Shown: positions 22,374 to 33,146 of the stretch, one piece after another
Layout of the letters: each line of letters begins with the position of its first letter
How positions within the stretch are numbered: position 1 is the stretch's first letter
Source: Dactylorhiza incarnata
Lineage: Eukaryota > Streptophyta > Magnoliopsida > Asparagales > Orchidaceae
DNA: 64,000 nucleotides
NCBI GenBank assembly: GCA_033032865.1
Contig: JAWHQI010000272.1
Span: 2,542,001 to 2,606,000 of the forward strand
Direction: 5' to 3'
Made by a program: the position numbers and the translations under genes
The notes under the pieces: generated by a model
What the model saw: the letters and a program-made list of their open reading frames with translations, nothing else
What the model was told of the DNA's origin: nothing
The model's database searches: none

Positions 22374-22779
22374 GTCAGAAAAACCTGTGGCGACGTGTGA
22401 ACGGCGCTAGGCGGAGCCTCTGCCACTGATACGTCGGCAGGCAAGCGGATGGGAGGGAAACTGACGAGAATCGAAGGATGGAGTGAATTATGGCGGTGCA
22501 TACCGACGTTAGCAGTGGGAGAACGAATGGAGTGTCAGAAAAGGTGGATTGTCGACGGTTCTAATGGTCGAAGACCCACTGATGGGTGTCGGTGGGATGG
22601 AGGGAGGAGGCTCATCGGGAAGCAGAGAGGCGAGCATGGGTTGTAAGGGGCATATGGAAGAAGCCGACGATGAATTTCAAGCCCCATGACAAGGAGAGTA
22701 TCCGGGGCACCTTCAACTCGATCGTAGCGAGCATGCATCGAGAGCCATGGTGGAAAAAGGGGGGATCGACAAAAAGCGG

Positions 22780-23050
22780 TAAGAGGATCTGGAGGGCCGC
22801 CAGAATGTAGTAGGAGCCGTAGGAGGGCTGCCGGATGCTGTAGGAGCCGCATGAGGGGTGCTGGAATGTTGCAAGAGTCGCAGGAGGGCTGCCAAAATGC
22901 TGCAGAAGATGAAGGAGGTTTGTCGGAATGCTGCAGGAGTCGCATGGGGGCCTCCGGAAAGCTGCAGGAGCCGCAGTAGGGTGGCGAGGACGAGGAGCGA
23001 ATGCTGGAAGGCTGCAGAAGCCGTAGGAGGACCTACGGAATGCGGGTAAG
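22780..23050. repeat. Degenerate GC-rich tandem repeats
   Basis: Units of 35-45 bp built on gctgcaggagccgcaggagg with ccggaatgct repeat about six times. On the minus strand they encode Pro/Ser/Leu-rich text in the gag-like area, so they may be an expansion within the old coding sequence. Confidence 0.7.
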
Positions 23051-23422
23051 GGAGTTTAAGGGTCGCTGAAAGAGGGGCCGATCGCAGAGAGGTCGTTCGA
23101 AGCTGGAATCAGGGTCTGGAGGGGGAGTTGGGCCAAGTAGCTGAGCTGGAGTCAACAAAGCGTCAATGTCGTCCAGGGCGGGTCGTCGCTAGGGAAGGGA
23201 GCGGCGGTAGAGTCGAGCGCGCGACGTCGACGCTGGATCGCATGCAGTCTGGCGTGTCGAGCTGCGGGGACAAAGACGTTGGATTGGTGGCGATCGGCGC
23301 CGTGCAGGAACGACGCAGATATCAGATCGCTGGCGACGCGTGTGGGATGAGATGACAGAAAAATGGTCGGCAGAGAGGAAGATTCAATTAGGGTTCCGTC
23401 CGAAACCCTAATTAGGCGAACA

Positions 23423-24470
23423 TAAGATCCCAGACGTGCCTCTCCACTTCAACCAACCTGTTTGGATTCTATGTATCACACCTTTATCTAAACCTCCATC
23501 TTTTGAACTATCGAGCCCAGATATTTAAAGCAACCACTACGAGTAATATCTTGGTCACCAAACTTAATGGCGAAGTCATCCGTCTTTCTTGCACTGCTAA
23601 ATTTAAGTTCCATATACCATCTTTTTCCCGCTCAACGTAAAACCCTTCTTTTCTAGAGTTTCTCGCTAAGATTCAAGATTCATGTTTTGCATTTACACTC
23701 TCACTCGTCTAATCGACCAAAACAATATCATCTACAAACAATAAACACTAAGGTATTGCTTGTTGGATATGTCCGGTGAGCTCATTTAAGACAAGTGTAA
23801 AGAGATAAGAGCTTAAAACTAACCTTTGATATAAGCTAACAGTGATAGAGAATTCCTGTGTTAATTCTCAAGGCGTCCTCATCCTTGCCATTAAATTTGG
23901 ATACATGTCTTTGATTACGTCAATGTATGATATATTTACACCTTTTTTTTCTAAGTCTCTCCATAAGACCTCTCTTGGAACCTTATCATTAGCCTTCTCA
24001 AGATCGATAAACAACATATGTAAATCTTGTTTTTTTCCCGATAGTTGTCAATGAGTTTCCTCAAGAGGTATATAGATTCGATGATCGATCGCCCTGACAA
24101 TGACATGAATCCAAATTGATTCTCCAAGATGCTAGTCCCTCATTTTACTCTTCTTTATATTACTCGTTCTCATAGTTTTATGGTATGACTCATTAATTTA
24201 ATTGCTCTGTAATTACACAATTTTGTATATCTCTTTTGTTCTTATACAAAGGTACGCAAATACTTTCTCTCCATTGGTCTGACATCCTCTTTGTCTTTAG
24301 TATTTTATTGAAGAAACATGTAAGCCACAAAATCTCTTTCTTCACTAGGCATTTCCATATTTCGATGGTTATATCGTCTTGGCCTAACCGCCTTTCTATT
24401 TTTCATCTTCTTCAGAGTATCATTTACCTACGATGCTTGAATTTTACGATTAAAAGTTACTGAAACATGT
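23423..24470 (-). mobile_element. RTE-type LINE fragment (reverse transcriptase)
   Basis: The minus strand encodes, in broken frames, the RT core of plant RTE non-LTR elements, for example [17 protein letters not shown] near 23960-24020. About 460 bp at 23423-23880 is strongly similar to the LINE at 34880-35350 (shared text such as cataagatcccagac and ggattctatgtatcac). The characteristic RTE 3' end seen in that copy is absent, so both ends have been lost. No target duplication was found. Confidence 0.8.
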
Positions 24471-25714
24471 AAGCCGGGCAAGGTCCCATTGGCGCATGGG
24501 TCTTAGATTCCCTTGTTTTTTGGAGAATTAAAGTGAAAATTAAACTAGAAAACCAGCTTGGAGAACAAACAGATACAAGTAATGAAAATTTGAAATTAGT
24601 GAATTATAATTGCAATAAAACTAGTTTTGAACACAGGAAAACACAAACTATAAAGAAGTAAAAGAAATTGAACCCTCAGATTGAATGATCACAAATCCTA
24701 TCTGCTATTAACTAGTGGCTAGAATTTATCTTATAAGGTTTTGTATAAACAAATACCGAAAATCATAAATAGTAGTCGATCCAAAAGTCCAATTGAAAAA
24801 AATTCGAGAAAATTTCAAGCAAATGCCTCAAATTAGTGTCAGGGCACAACCCTAACAACAATATAAAATCAATAACAAATAGGGTTAGTAATCAATCCAA
24901 AATTTGATGAATTCAAGCTCAAACAACTGATACCAAGCCAAGACAATAATATATATCATGTCCTGAGCAGCAACTGAACCAACCAAGGTAGCAACCGAGA
25001 ATAACATGATAGGAAGAAAATATTAAACGCAAAACTATAATCTGCCAGCAACATGTAGATGGTGCAGAGATTCCCCCTCAACTATCAAAAATGGAGTCTC
25101 AACGGCTGGAGAGGAAGAAACAAGAAAAGTAGAAACTTGCAATGTAACGAAGTTGAGAAGGATACCAACAATGTCTTCTGTAGATTTGAACACAATCGAT
25201 ATTGAAGACAATCATCCTTTGACGGCTTGGTTTAGAAGCCCTCACCAGTACATAATCCACCCGCTTCTTTTGGGAGGTTAAGAAAGACTCTCAAGGTTTC
25301 TCAAAGTACAGAAGATAACAAGACGAAGAAACGCAAATTTGAAAATATAAAGAGGTCTTTATCTGACAAGAAATGGAGGAAGCTTGATCATCGATTTCAG
25401 CTGAGGCTTTGTCATCAGGCGAAGGCTCCGACCGCCTCTTTGAAGTTGAGTCTCGAATGATCCTCGGCTTCAGGCAAATGGAGGTAGGGATAGTATATTA
25501 AGAGATGCAGAGCCGCAGATGAGTCAATTTGGAGTCGAGGAAGAGGAAGGATCGAAGGAGCCCGACGTAGATTGGAACTAGTAGAGGGCGTGACTATCGG
25601 GAATCCGAGATGATTTTTTAGACTTTGGATTTTGAGTTTTGATAGAACCGACATGTTCACAGCCTCACATGATAGGAGTTTACCGGTGCATATTATGATA
25701 TTATATAATAAACC
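24471..25714. other. No recognisable feature
   Basis: A+T-rich intronic DNA with only short frames. The first bases (gccgggcaaggtcccattgg) resemble 21864-21884 of the gypsy fragment, so the LINE may sit within that element. A 108-codon minus frame (25415-25741) shows no family feature and overlaps the neighbouring hAT-like end. Confidence 0.4.
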
Positions 25715-25722
25715 GTTGGCGT

Positions 25723-26820
25723 CTAGGAAGCACAGACACACCTATATTAAGCCCGTACCCATACCAGGTACGTTTCCGATACGGATACGCGTACCGGACG
25801 TGCAGACACGTGCGTTATCATGATATTAGGGTTATTTCTTTGGTTCATTCCTTATTTGATCCCGATCCCTTTCTTCTGCTGTTGTTGTCGACGCCGCTGC
25901 TCGTTGCTCGCCAGCTCCCGATCCTTTCTTCCATTGTTGTTGTCGAAGCCGTCCATCGATCGAAGCCCTACCAACAACACCCTCCGTCGATCAATCGAAG
26001 CCCTGTTGTGCCCTGCTCGTAAGTTCTTCTTCTTCCTCCTAAATTCTTCTCTTCTTTATCTTCCTCCTAAATTCAAAAATCTTAGATTTCTTCTTTATCT
26101 CTGTACACTGTAATTAGACTATGGTGACATTCTTATATATCTTTTACTTTCGAACTGTAGTTACAGTAAATTTTGATATTCTACACTAGGCTTTTATTAA
26201 CTGTCCTCTATTAATCTTAATTGTTGGTGGTGTTGCTCTGCTAGGTGATGTATCCTATTAAAACTTCCATGTTCTATTGCAAATCTATTGCCTACTTCCT
26301 GATTATATGATCACTAAAATTTTTGTTTGTGTTTTTTTTCATGGGAATAAATGTTGTTTCTGTTTACATGAGAATAAATGTTGTTTCTATTTTCATGGAA
26401 TTAATGTTGTTGGTTTAAGGTTCATCATACTGTATGTTCCTTGTTCCTAAAATTATGATGAATTGAATGAATTGTTATCCTATTCATGAGCATTGATATC
26501 ATGTAAACAAATAAGGTGATGACTAGTTGATGTAAACCAAGTTTAAAATATTCTACGTGAGATGAATTCATGTCCTTCTGGTGCTCTCAAATCCAGAACG
26601 AATAGGGTGTCATGAAATAAGCATCGATTTTTGGGAGTGGAATTATGCAAGTATGCTTTATCTTTTATTGTTTTGAGGACTTTTAATTATATATATATAT
26701 TTATTATATTTAATACAACGTATCCCGCAATATCCGTATCTTTGTTTTTATAATTTTGCCGTACCGCCGTATCGGATACGCATCGTACCCGGTACTCATA
26801 CTTGTATCGGTGCTTCCTAG
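25723..26820. mobile_element. hAT-like non-autonomous element
   Basis: The ends are inverted: CTAGGAAGCAC on the left, GTGCTTCCTAG on the right, with similarity reaching about 50 bp inward. They are flanked by a perfect 8-bp duplication GTTGGCGT (25715-25722 and 26821-26828). An 8-bp duplication is the hAT signature. Subterminal regions are crowded with GTACC, CCGATACGG and GGATACG motifs, as in hAT transposase binding regions. The 1098-bp interior holds no transposase. It includes a C/T-rich, leader-like stretch with a GTAAGT at about 26020. Confidence 0.85.
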
Positions 26821-26828
26821 GTTGGCGT

Positions 26829-27384
26829 GATACTGCTATTCACTTATTCCTGTGAAAGCCTAAAAGGATTGACCTGAATAATAATAAAATTATATTATTA
26901 TAAAATAATAATATTATATAATAAAAATATATTATAAAATTATATAATAAAATATATTCTAATAAAATAATAATAATCAACTGCTTGCAGTTCGGTTCTG
27001 CTTCGGTCCGGTTAGGATCGGATCTAGAAATTATGATATCGCTCGAGAATTGTATGTTGCAGTTTCGGTTCTAGTTCTGGTCCGGACAATTAAAAGAACA
27101 CACCCGGACAATTGTTGTTCACGGTTCCAAGATTCAAACCGGAACCAAATAATTTGCGGACGGTTCAGTTCAGTTCTTTGCGGTTCTGGTTCTGTTCAAA
27201 GTGAAAGCTCTAAATATGATACATTTTTATGGCTCATAAACCTTATCTTCATTTAATATATGATGATGATATGTGAGATGCAATAATGAAAAAAAAAGAA
27301 TATATGCATGACATGCACACCCTCATATTAATTTGTACTTTTATTTAAATAATTGAAAATTTTAAAAATCCTAAACCTTTTGAA
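26829..27384. repeat. AT microsatellite and CGGTTC-rich stretch
   Basis: Bases 26878-26975 are almost pure A/T (attata and aataata runs). Bases 26990-27190 contain many short cggttc, cggtcc and ccggac motifs on both strands, like the subterminal repeats of a DNA transposon whose ends I could not find. No gene was seen. Confidence 0.5.
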
Positions 27385-27678
27385 CTGCCGTTGAATCCAT
27401 GGGCAGGCAAGAGACAACCTGACAAACTGAAACATCTTAGGAGCCAGAGGAAAATAAAGCAAACGTGATTCCCTTAGTAGCGGCGAGAAAAATTAGAGCA
27501 GCCTAAACCATGAAAACGGGGTGTCAGAGAGAAATACAAGCGTCGTTCTCCTAGGCGAAGCGGTGGAGTGCTGCACCCTAGATGGAGAGAGTCCAGTAGA
27601 CGAAAGCATCACTGGCTTACGCTCTCACTCGAGTAGCATGGGGCACGTGGAATCCCATGTGAATCAGTAAGGACCACC
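27385..27678 (+). pseudogene. Plastid 23S rRNA fragment (NUPT)
   Basis: About 290 bp matches from memory the 5' domain of chloroplast 23S rRNA: gaatccatgggcaggcaag, ctgaaacatctta, ttcccttagtagcggcgag, caagcgtcg, gcaccctagatgg, gtagcatggggcacgtgg. Several substitutions are visible (for example cggcgagaaaaatt where the rRNA has a GCGAGCGAAA run), so it is an old insertion. It is not a functional rRNA. The pattern is plastid rather than nuclear 25S or mitochondrial 26S. It sits between A+T-rich DNA and a short cgtatcc-rich stretch (27680-27775) similar to the hAT-like end at 26700. Confidence 0.8.
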
Positions 27679-27784
27679 ATTCGTATCCCGCATCCTAGGT
27701 TTTTTGAAAATCACGTTTCCTGTATCTATATTGTTTCGTATTTCGTATCTCGTATCCCGTCCCCGTACAACATAGGGATTAGCT

Positions 27785-28564
27785 TTTGGATTTGTAGGTT
27801 TTAATTTCTTTCAGTTGGAGAGGGGCTTCAAGAGGGAAAAGCTAGGGGCGAGTAGTAACGGTGGCCCAAGTGGGCGGAAGGCAGTAATGATGGCTGGATC
27901 GTGGCAGAATGTGGCGATCATGGAGGAAGCAAAGGTACAAAGGGTAGAGGTACCGGTGTGTAACATCATCGAGGAGCAAGAATGGTGGTGTTGCGGACTG
28001 TTGGCAGGCTACTGGAATTGTAGTTGAGGAGTAGGAATTGGAAGAGAGTTGGCTGGAGGAGCCGTTGGAAGCGACGCAGGAGGCCGCCGACAGAGATGGC
28101 CAGACCATCATAGATCTTGAGGGAACGAGCACGCAGAGGCCGTCGGTAGTGGAAAGCGCTCCTGCGATTGGAGTAGCATGTGAGGAAGAAGGTGGAAAGG
28201 GCGAGATCGTGCTGGAGTCAGAAATCGTGAGCAAGTGGTGAGAGCGTTGCTGAAGTGGGAATATGCTAGCTTTCATGGAGTTGAGACAACAAAGCAGGAA
28301 GCAGTTATGGTTTATGACTGAATCCGAAGTGGGCGGCAGGTCAGGAGAATTGATTCTTTTTATATCGTTGAACGAAATACATAGATTAATGCGAAAAAAC
28401 ATACAAGATTTAGATACAAGCTCAGTCTAATCTCTTGAGGGCAAGATCTCTCTAAAAGCCTCGTATCCAAAAAGAGCCTAAAACTTAATGATCTAAGATA
28501 TTTAAAAGATTCACTACGACTCCCATATATAGGCGGGAGTGAAACACGCATAATTATGGAAATG
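27785..28564 (-). mobile_element. Possible small-LTR gypsy remnant
   Basis: Bases 28375-28560 resemble the small LTRs at 21582 and 58182 in composition and in a central catatatagg TATA-like box with flanking ctctaaaagcc. A 186-codon minus frame at 27842-28402 is Ser/Pro-rich and shows no recognisable domain; its position beside the LTR-like part fits a gag remnant. No primer site or target duplication was found, so this is tentative. Confidence 0.3.
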
Positions 28565-29990
28565 CCCTAAGGCTGGTATAAGCAACAAAATTATGTTTTC
28601 TACTCGATCAGCAATGAGTGATTGGCCTAGGAAATGGCAAGTGCCACTAATGCTTTTTCTATTAAGTGGACAACTGACATAATCAGAATCAAAATAACCA
28701 AACAAGATAAAAAAGTTTGAATGTAGATACCATTGTACAAGTGAAGGAATGTCAACCAAATAATGAAAGATATGTTTGACAGCTTTAAGGTGAGATTCCT
28801 TAGGGTCAGCTTGAAAACATGCACATAAACATACGACAAACATAATATCGGGTCTAGAAACAGTTAAATAGAGCAATGATCAGATCATACCTCGATACTT
28901 CATTTGATCCAGTGAGACACCTGCTTCATCCTTTCCAACTTGAGAGATGCACTCATTGGTGCAGATGCTTGCTTCAATCCATCAAAGCCAAACCATTTGA
29001 GCATGTCAAGTACATACTTGCCTTGACAAAGGAAACTCCCATTTTTTGTTGCAAAACTTGGATCATAGGAAATATGAGTTCTCCCACCAAACTCAAGTCG
29101 AACTCATTCTGCTTTACTTGAACAAGACTCTTACACAATACTTCATTAGGAGGAGCCAAAAATAATATCATCCACACAGATTTTGATTATAATTAAATCA
29201 TGATTGATGTGTTTGATAAACAGTGTTGTATCGACATTGCTCATAATAAATTCGGTTTGTAACAGGAAGGAAATGATCTAAGGATGGTATAGACAACAAA
29301 ATTATGTTTTCTACTCGATCATGCAATGAGTGATTAGCTTAGGAAATGACAAGTGCCACTAATGATTTTTCTATCAAGTGGGCAACTGACATAATCAGAA
29401 TCAAAATAGCCAAACAAGATAAAAAAAGTATAAATGTGGATACCAATGTCCAAGTGAAGGAATGCCAACCAAATAACGAAAAATATGTTTGACAGCTTTA
29501 AGGTGAGATTCCTTAGGGTCAACTTGAAAACATGTACATAAACATACGACAAACATAATGTCGGGTCTATAAACAGTTAAATAGAGCAATGATCAGATCA
29601 TACCTCGATACTTCATTTGATCCGCTGAGATACGTGCTTCATCCTTTCCAACTTGAGAGATGCACTCATTGTTGCAGATGCTTGCTTCAATCCATGAAAG
29701 CCAAACCATTTGAGCATGTCAAGTACATACTTACCTTGACAAAGGAAAATCCCATTTTTCGTTGCAAAACTTGGATCATAGGAAATATGAGTTCTCCCAC
29801 CGAACTCAAGTCGAACTCATCCTGCTTTACTTGTTCAAGACTCTTACACAATACTTCATTAGGAGTAGCCAAAAATAATATCATTCACATAGATTTTGAT
29901 AATAATTAAATCATGATTGATGTGTTTGACAAACAGTGTTGTATCGACATTGCTCATAATAAATCCGGTTTGTAAAAGAAAGGAGCTTAT
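28565..29990 (-). pseudogene. Duplicated RNase H/RT segment of the second Sirevirus
   Basis: Two tandem copies of about 705 bp (28565-29268 and 29276-29985) share most bases. Each encodes SRPDIMFVVCLCACFQ (or YRPDIMFVV), KESHLKAVKHIF and DSDYVSC, then LGRKSISGTCHFL-like text. A further RT piece reads KQNEFDLSLVGEL. These are the RT-RNase H junction region of copia pol. The duplication is not found in intact elements, so it arose after insertion. Frames are short and interrupted. Confidence 0.8.
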
Positions 29991-30462
29991 GCGTTTATAA
30001 CAAGACCTTGGTGCTTGTTTTAATCTATAAAGAGATTTTTCTAGTTTGAATACATGATTGCAATAATCACTATTGAGTAACATATACCTCTTTTTTAATT
30101 ATTCCATTAAGAAATACATTTCTTACATCCTTGAAAGAGTTTAAAACATTTATGATTAGCAAAAACGAAAAAACCAACATTCAAGCCTTTATCCCACCAG
30201 CAAAAACAAGAAACATTTGAATAAATTCTAAATGTGCTACAAGTGCAAATTTTTTTCTTCAAAATTGTCCTTCAATTTGACAATATTCTTGTGCAACAAG
30301 TCTAGCTTTATTCTTAGTTATTTTAGAATCGCCATTTAACTTATTCTTAAAAATATAGTTAACTCCTATAATAGAATGATCATTTGGACGCTCAACTAGG
30401 TTCCAGACTTTATTTTGTTTAAATTGATTTACTTCATCACACAGCCAAAAACCAATATTCAT
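29859..30462 (-). pseudogene. Copia RT remnant
   Basis: The minus strand encodes HVFKLEKSLYRLKQAPRSCY and IYVNDIIFG (29859-30083); the catalytic YVDD is YVND. It then gives WNLVERPNDHSIIGVNYIF and KNKARLVAQEYCQIEG (30259-30462). These are the middle and N-terminal parts of the RT, about 60 percent identical by eye to the copy at 6205-7001. Frames do not connect. Confidence 0.8.
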
Positions 30463-30569
30463 CGTTCAATGCTTCATATATATTTTTGGGTTCAATTTTA
30501 GAAAGAAAACATATATTTGAATAAGTTTTTTGCAAAGCAGAGCGAGTAGTTATCCTTTTTGATGGACCA

Positions 30570-31601
30570 CCTATTTCAAGTTCCCTCAGATGGTCTATGA
30601 AAAATTGAGTTTAATGGGCGGCTTGTAGGGAAGATCCATCTCCGTTTGTTCTTCATCATCGTCAGATGGTACTTTATTGACACATTCATGACTCGCTTTA
30701 ATGTGAACATCATTTTCATATGTGCATCAAATTTAACATGTACGGATTCTTCAATAATTTTGGTCCTCTTATTGTACATTTGACATGCTCAACTGGTTGA
30801 AGAATATCGTAATAGATATCATTTATCACTTTTCTTATCAAAATTTTGGACATCTTTAAAATCAGAAATGAAGCACTTGCATCCAATTACATGATGAAAA
30901 TAAGAAACATTAAGTTTTTTTCTTCTGAATGTATAACGCATAAGACATGATTTTTAAAAGAGGACGAAACATGACTCTATTTATAACGTATCATTTGGTA
31001 TTAACTGCTTTTGCCCAAAAATGTGTTGCTAAGACATACTGGAAAACATACTGTGTGCAAGTTCTTGAAGTGCCATATTTTTTCATTACACTATCCTGTT
31101 TTGTTGAGGTATGCATGGAGCATAAAAGTCATGGCAGATTCCTAAGTTATTAAAAAGTAGCAAATTTTTCATTTTTAAATTTTCCACCGTGATCACATCT
31201 AATGCAGTTTATGATGCATCCTTTTTCATTTTGCACACGGCTGCAAAATTTTGTAAAAATATCATGTGTCAGATTTAGAGGTAAGAAAAAAAATCTAACA
31301 AAATCGTAAAAAATTACCAATCAAAACATACATGTACTTTTCACCACCTATACTAGCAGTATTAATACGGTCAAAGAGATCCATATGAATCAATTATATG
31401 GGGTTAGTGATGGTTAGCTCATTTTTGCTTTTGAAGAAAGAACATGTGAATTTACCCTTTTTGGCATGTGCTACAAATGAAGTCTAGTTTTCTTTTAGTT
31501 CGGAAAGTTCACGGATAAGTCTTTTCTTAGAAAGCTTGAGTATTAGCTCGACGCCCGAGTACCCTAAAACACGCTTATGCTATAGTTTCAATTCTTTATT
31601 C
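30570..31601 (-). pseudogene. Copia integrase remnant, first copy
   Basis: Minus-strand text in broken frames matches integrase C-terminal and core regions. Examples are YNKRTKIIEESVHVKFD (30700-30780), corresponding to YNKLTKIVEESIHVRFN of the better copy, and the stretch at 31330-31400 that corresponds to LIHMDLFDRI. Bases 30795-31601 are repeated at 31602-33838. Confidence 0.7.
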
Positions 31602-31722
31602 CTGGTTGAAGAGTATCGTAATAGATATCATTTATCACTTTTCTTATCAAAATTTTGGACATCTTTAAAATCAGAAATGAAGCACTTGCATCCAATTACA
31701 TGATGAAAATAAGAAACATTTA

Positions 31723-33143
31723 GGGTCCGTTCGGCGCGCAGGTATTGGCTTTCTGGAATTGGCTTTGGTCAGAAAACCAATATTTGCAGGAATTTGCTTT
31801 ATGCAGAAAACCAATTCTGCTGTTCGGCTGCAGGATGGTATTCAGTGAACAGAATTGGAATTGATACCTAAAAGCTGTTCGGCTACGCAAAGGTATTGAC
31901 TTTCTGGAATTGAAAATTTTAGAATCTATAATTTTTAAAATTTAACCCTAAATCAAAGTACTAATAATAATTGAAGTTCATAAACATTGCAAACGATCAA
32001 ATCCATATGTGACCACTCCTTCACGTGATAACGCGTTGATCGATATGGAACAAATGATTTAGCTCATGGATTAACTCTGAGCTATTGACAATGTGAACAT
32101 AATCTTAAAATACAAGACAAGGAGAACCAAATACTTGCATCGAAAACCCGTCATTAGTCGGATTAAGGAACTTGAAGGTGAAGTATCCAAGGATTTAGTA
32201 AAGCCCTTTACTTGCATCGAACAATTTTCAGAATTCAGCTCGGATTACAGATGGAAACCAAGCAGTTTTTAGTACTTCACTTAAATCCTACATGTTACTA
32301 AACAGTCCCACAATATTAACCGGAGCTCAAAAATTCAAGCTGTTCGACTTAATCTAAGAAACATATACAATTTCCTTTGGTAAATTCCTAAAGAAATAAG
32401 TGCAACAAAATTTCCCAAAAATCAAACAAAATACCCCAACCTGCAGCTCACTGCCATGCTGTGCGCCGGATTCCAGGGCAACAGTCAAACCTTCTCCTCC
32501 TTTATGAATACCTGCTTGATACAGGAAGATGAAACAGGAAGATGGAGAATAGAAAGAACAAGAAAACGAAGTGGAATAAAAAGAAGAAGATGAAACGGAA
32601 CATGATGAAGAAGGAAAAAAAAAGGAAGAAGAAGAAGAAGATGAAGCGGGACAAGAAGAAGAAGAAGAAAAAAAAAAGGAAGATGAAGATGAAGCGTAAC
32701 AAGAAAAAGAAGAAAAAAATAGGAAGAAGAAGAGGTGGAGGGGGAGGAGGAGGAAGAAAAAGAGGAGGAAGGAGCGTACCGGCTGTCAGGAGCGCGACTG
32801 CAGTGACGTAGCGGCTTCGATTCCGCGTGTAGCGCCGGCAACCACCCCGCCATCATCTTTGCAACTGGAACCACTGCGATCTGCGCCGAGATGGAGGTGA
32901 TGCTCTTTCCGTAGCCGGATCAGTCGGGGGAGTCGAGGGCGTGGCCGTGAAAAGCAAAACCACGCAATACCGAGGGGGAGGGATAGGTTTTCGTGGCTTT
33001 AGTTTTTAGGCCAACTCATAAAACCGTGGGTTTTCCCGCCAAAGCCAATATCCGTCAAATTTTGTCCCGCCGAACGGCAGAATTGGCTTTCTGGAACCCA
33101 AAGCCAATTCCAGAAAGCCAATACCTGCGCGCCGAACGGACCA
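31723..33143. mobile_element. PIF/Harbinger-like non-autonomous element
   Basis: The terminal inverted repeats are about 44 bp and nearly perfect, starting GGTCCGTTCGGCGCGCAGGT. They are flanked by TTA (31720-31722 and 33144-33146). Subterminal copies of ggctttctggaattgg occur in both orientations. Length is 1421 bp. No transposase is seen. The empty site is preserved in the first duplication copy at 30905-30915 (gaaacattaag), which confirms the boundaries. Confidence 0.85.
32560..32760. repeat. GAA-rich low-complexity tract
   Basis: About 200 bp of aagaagaag and aggaagatgaag text inside the PIF-like element. It gives a Lys/Arg-rich frame on + and a Phe/Leu-rich frame on minus. Neither is a gene. 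Confidence 0.9.
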
Positions 33144-33146
33144 TTA

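Larger units (their letters stand above)
21582..23420 (-). mobile_element. Decayed small-LTR Ty3/gypsy fragment
   Basis: The 3' LTR is 21582-21822 (241 bp, TGATAGACTCACG...GCGTATCA, with a central ccttatataga TATA-like box). Just inside it a 149-codon minus frame (21795-22244) ends with RLDLEGKVTFQDG. That is the closing text of many plant gypsy polyproteins (LEDKVxFxxGG). Beyond it lies a proline-rich, gag-like region in broken frames up to about 23400. The 5' LTR is missing; a LINE fragment begins at 23423. The element resembles the one at 58182-61971. A Reina-like assignment is tentative. Confidence 0.55.

Noticed and set aside
27385..27678. Functional rRNA gene
   Set aside because: Only about 290 bp of the 23S 5' domain with many substitutions; no flanking rRNA.
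32485..32874. Lys/Arg-rich + ORF and Phe/Leu-rich minus ORF
   Set aside because: Low-complexity GAA tract inside a PIF-like element; no domain.
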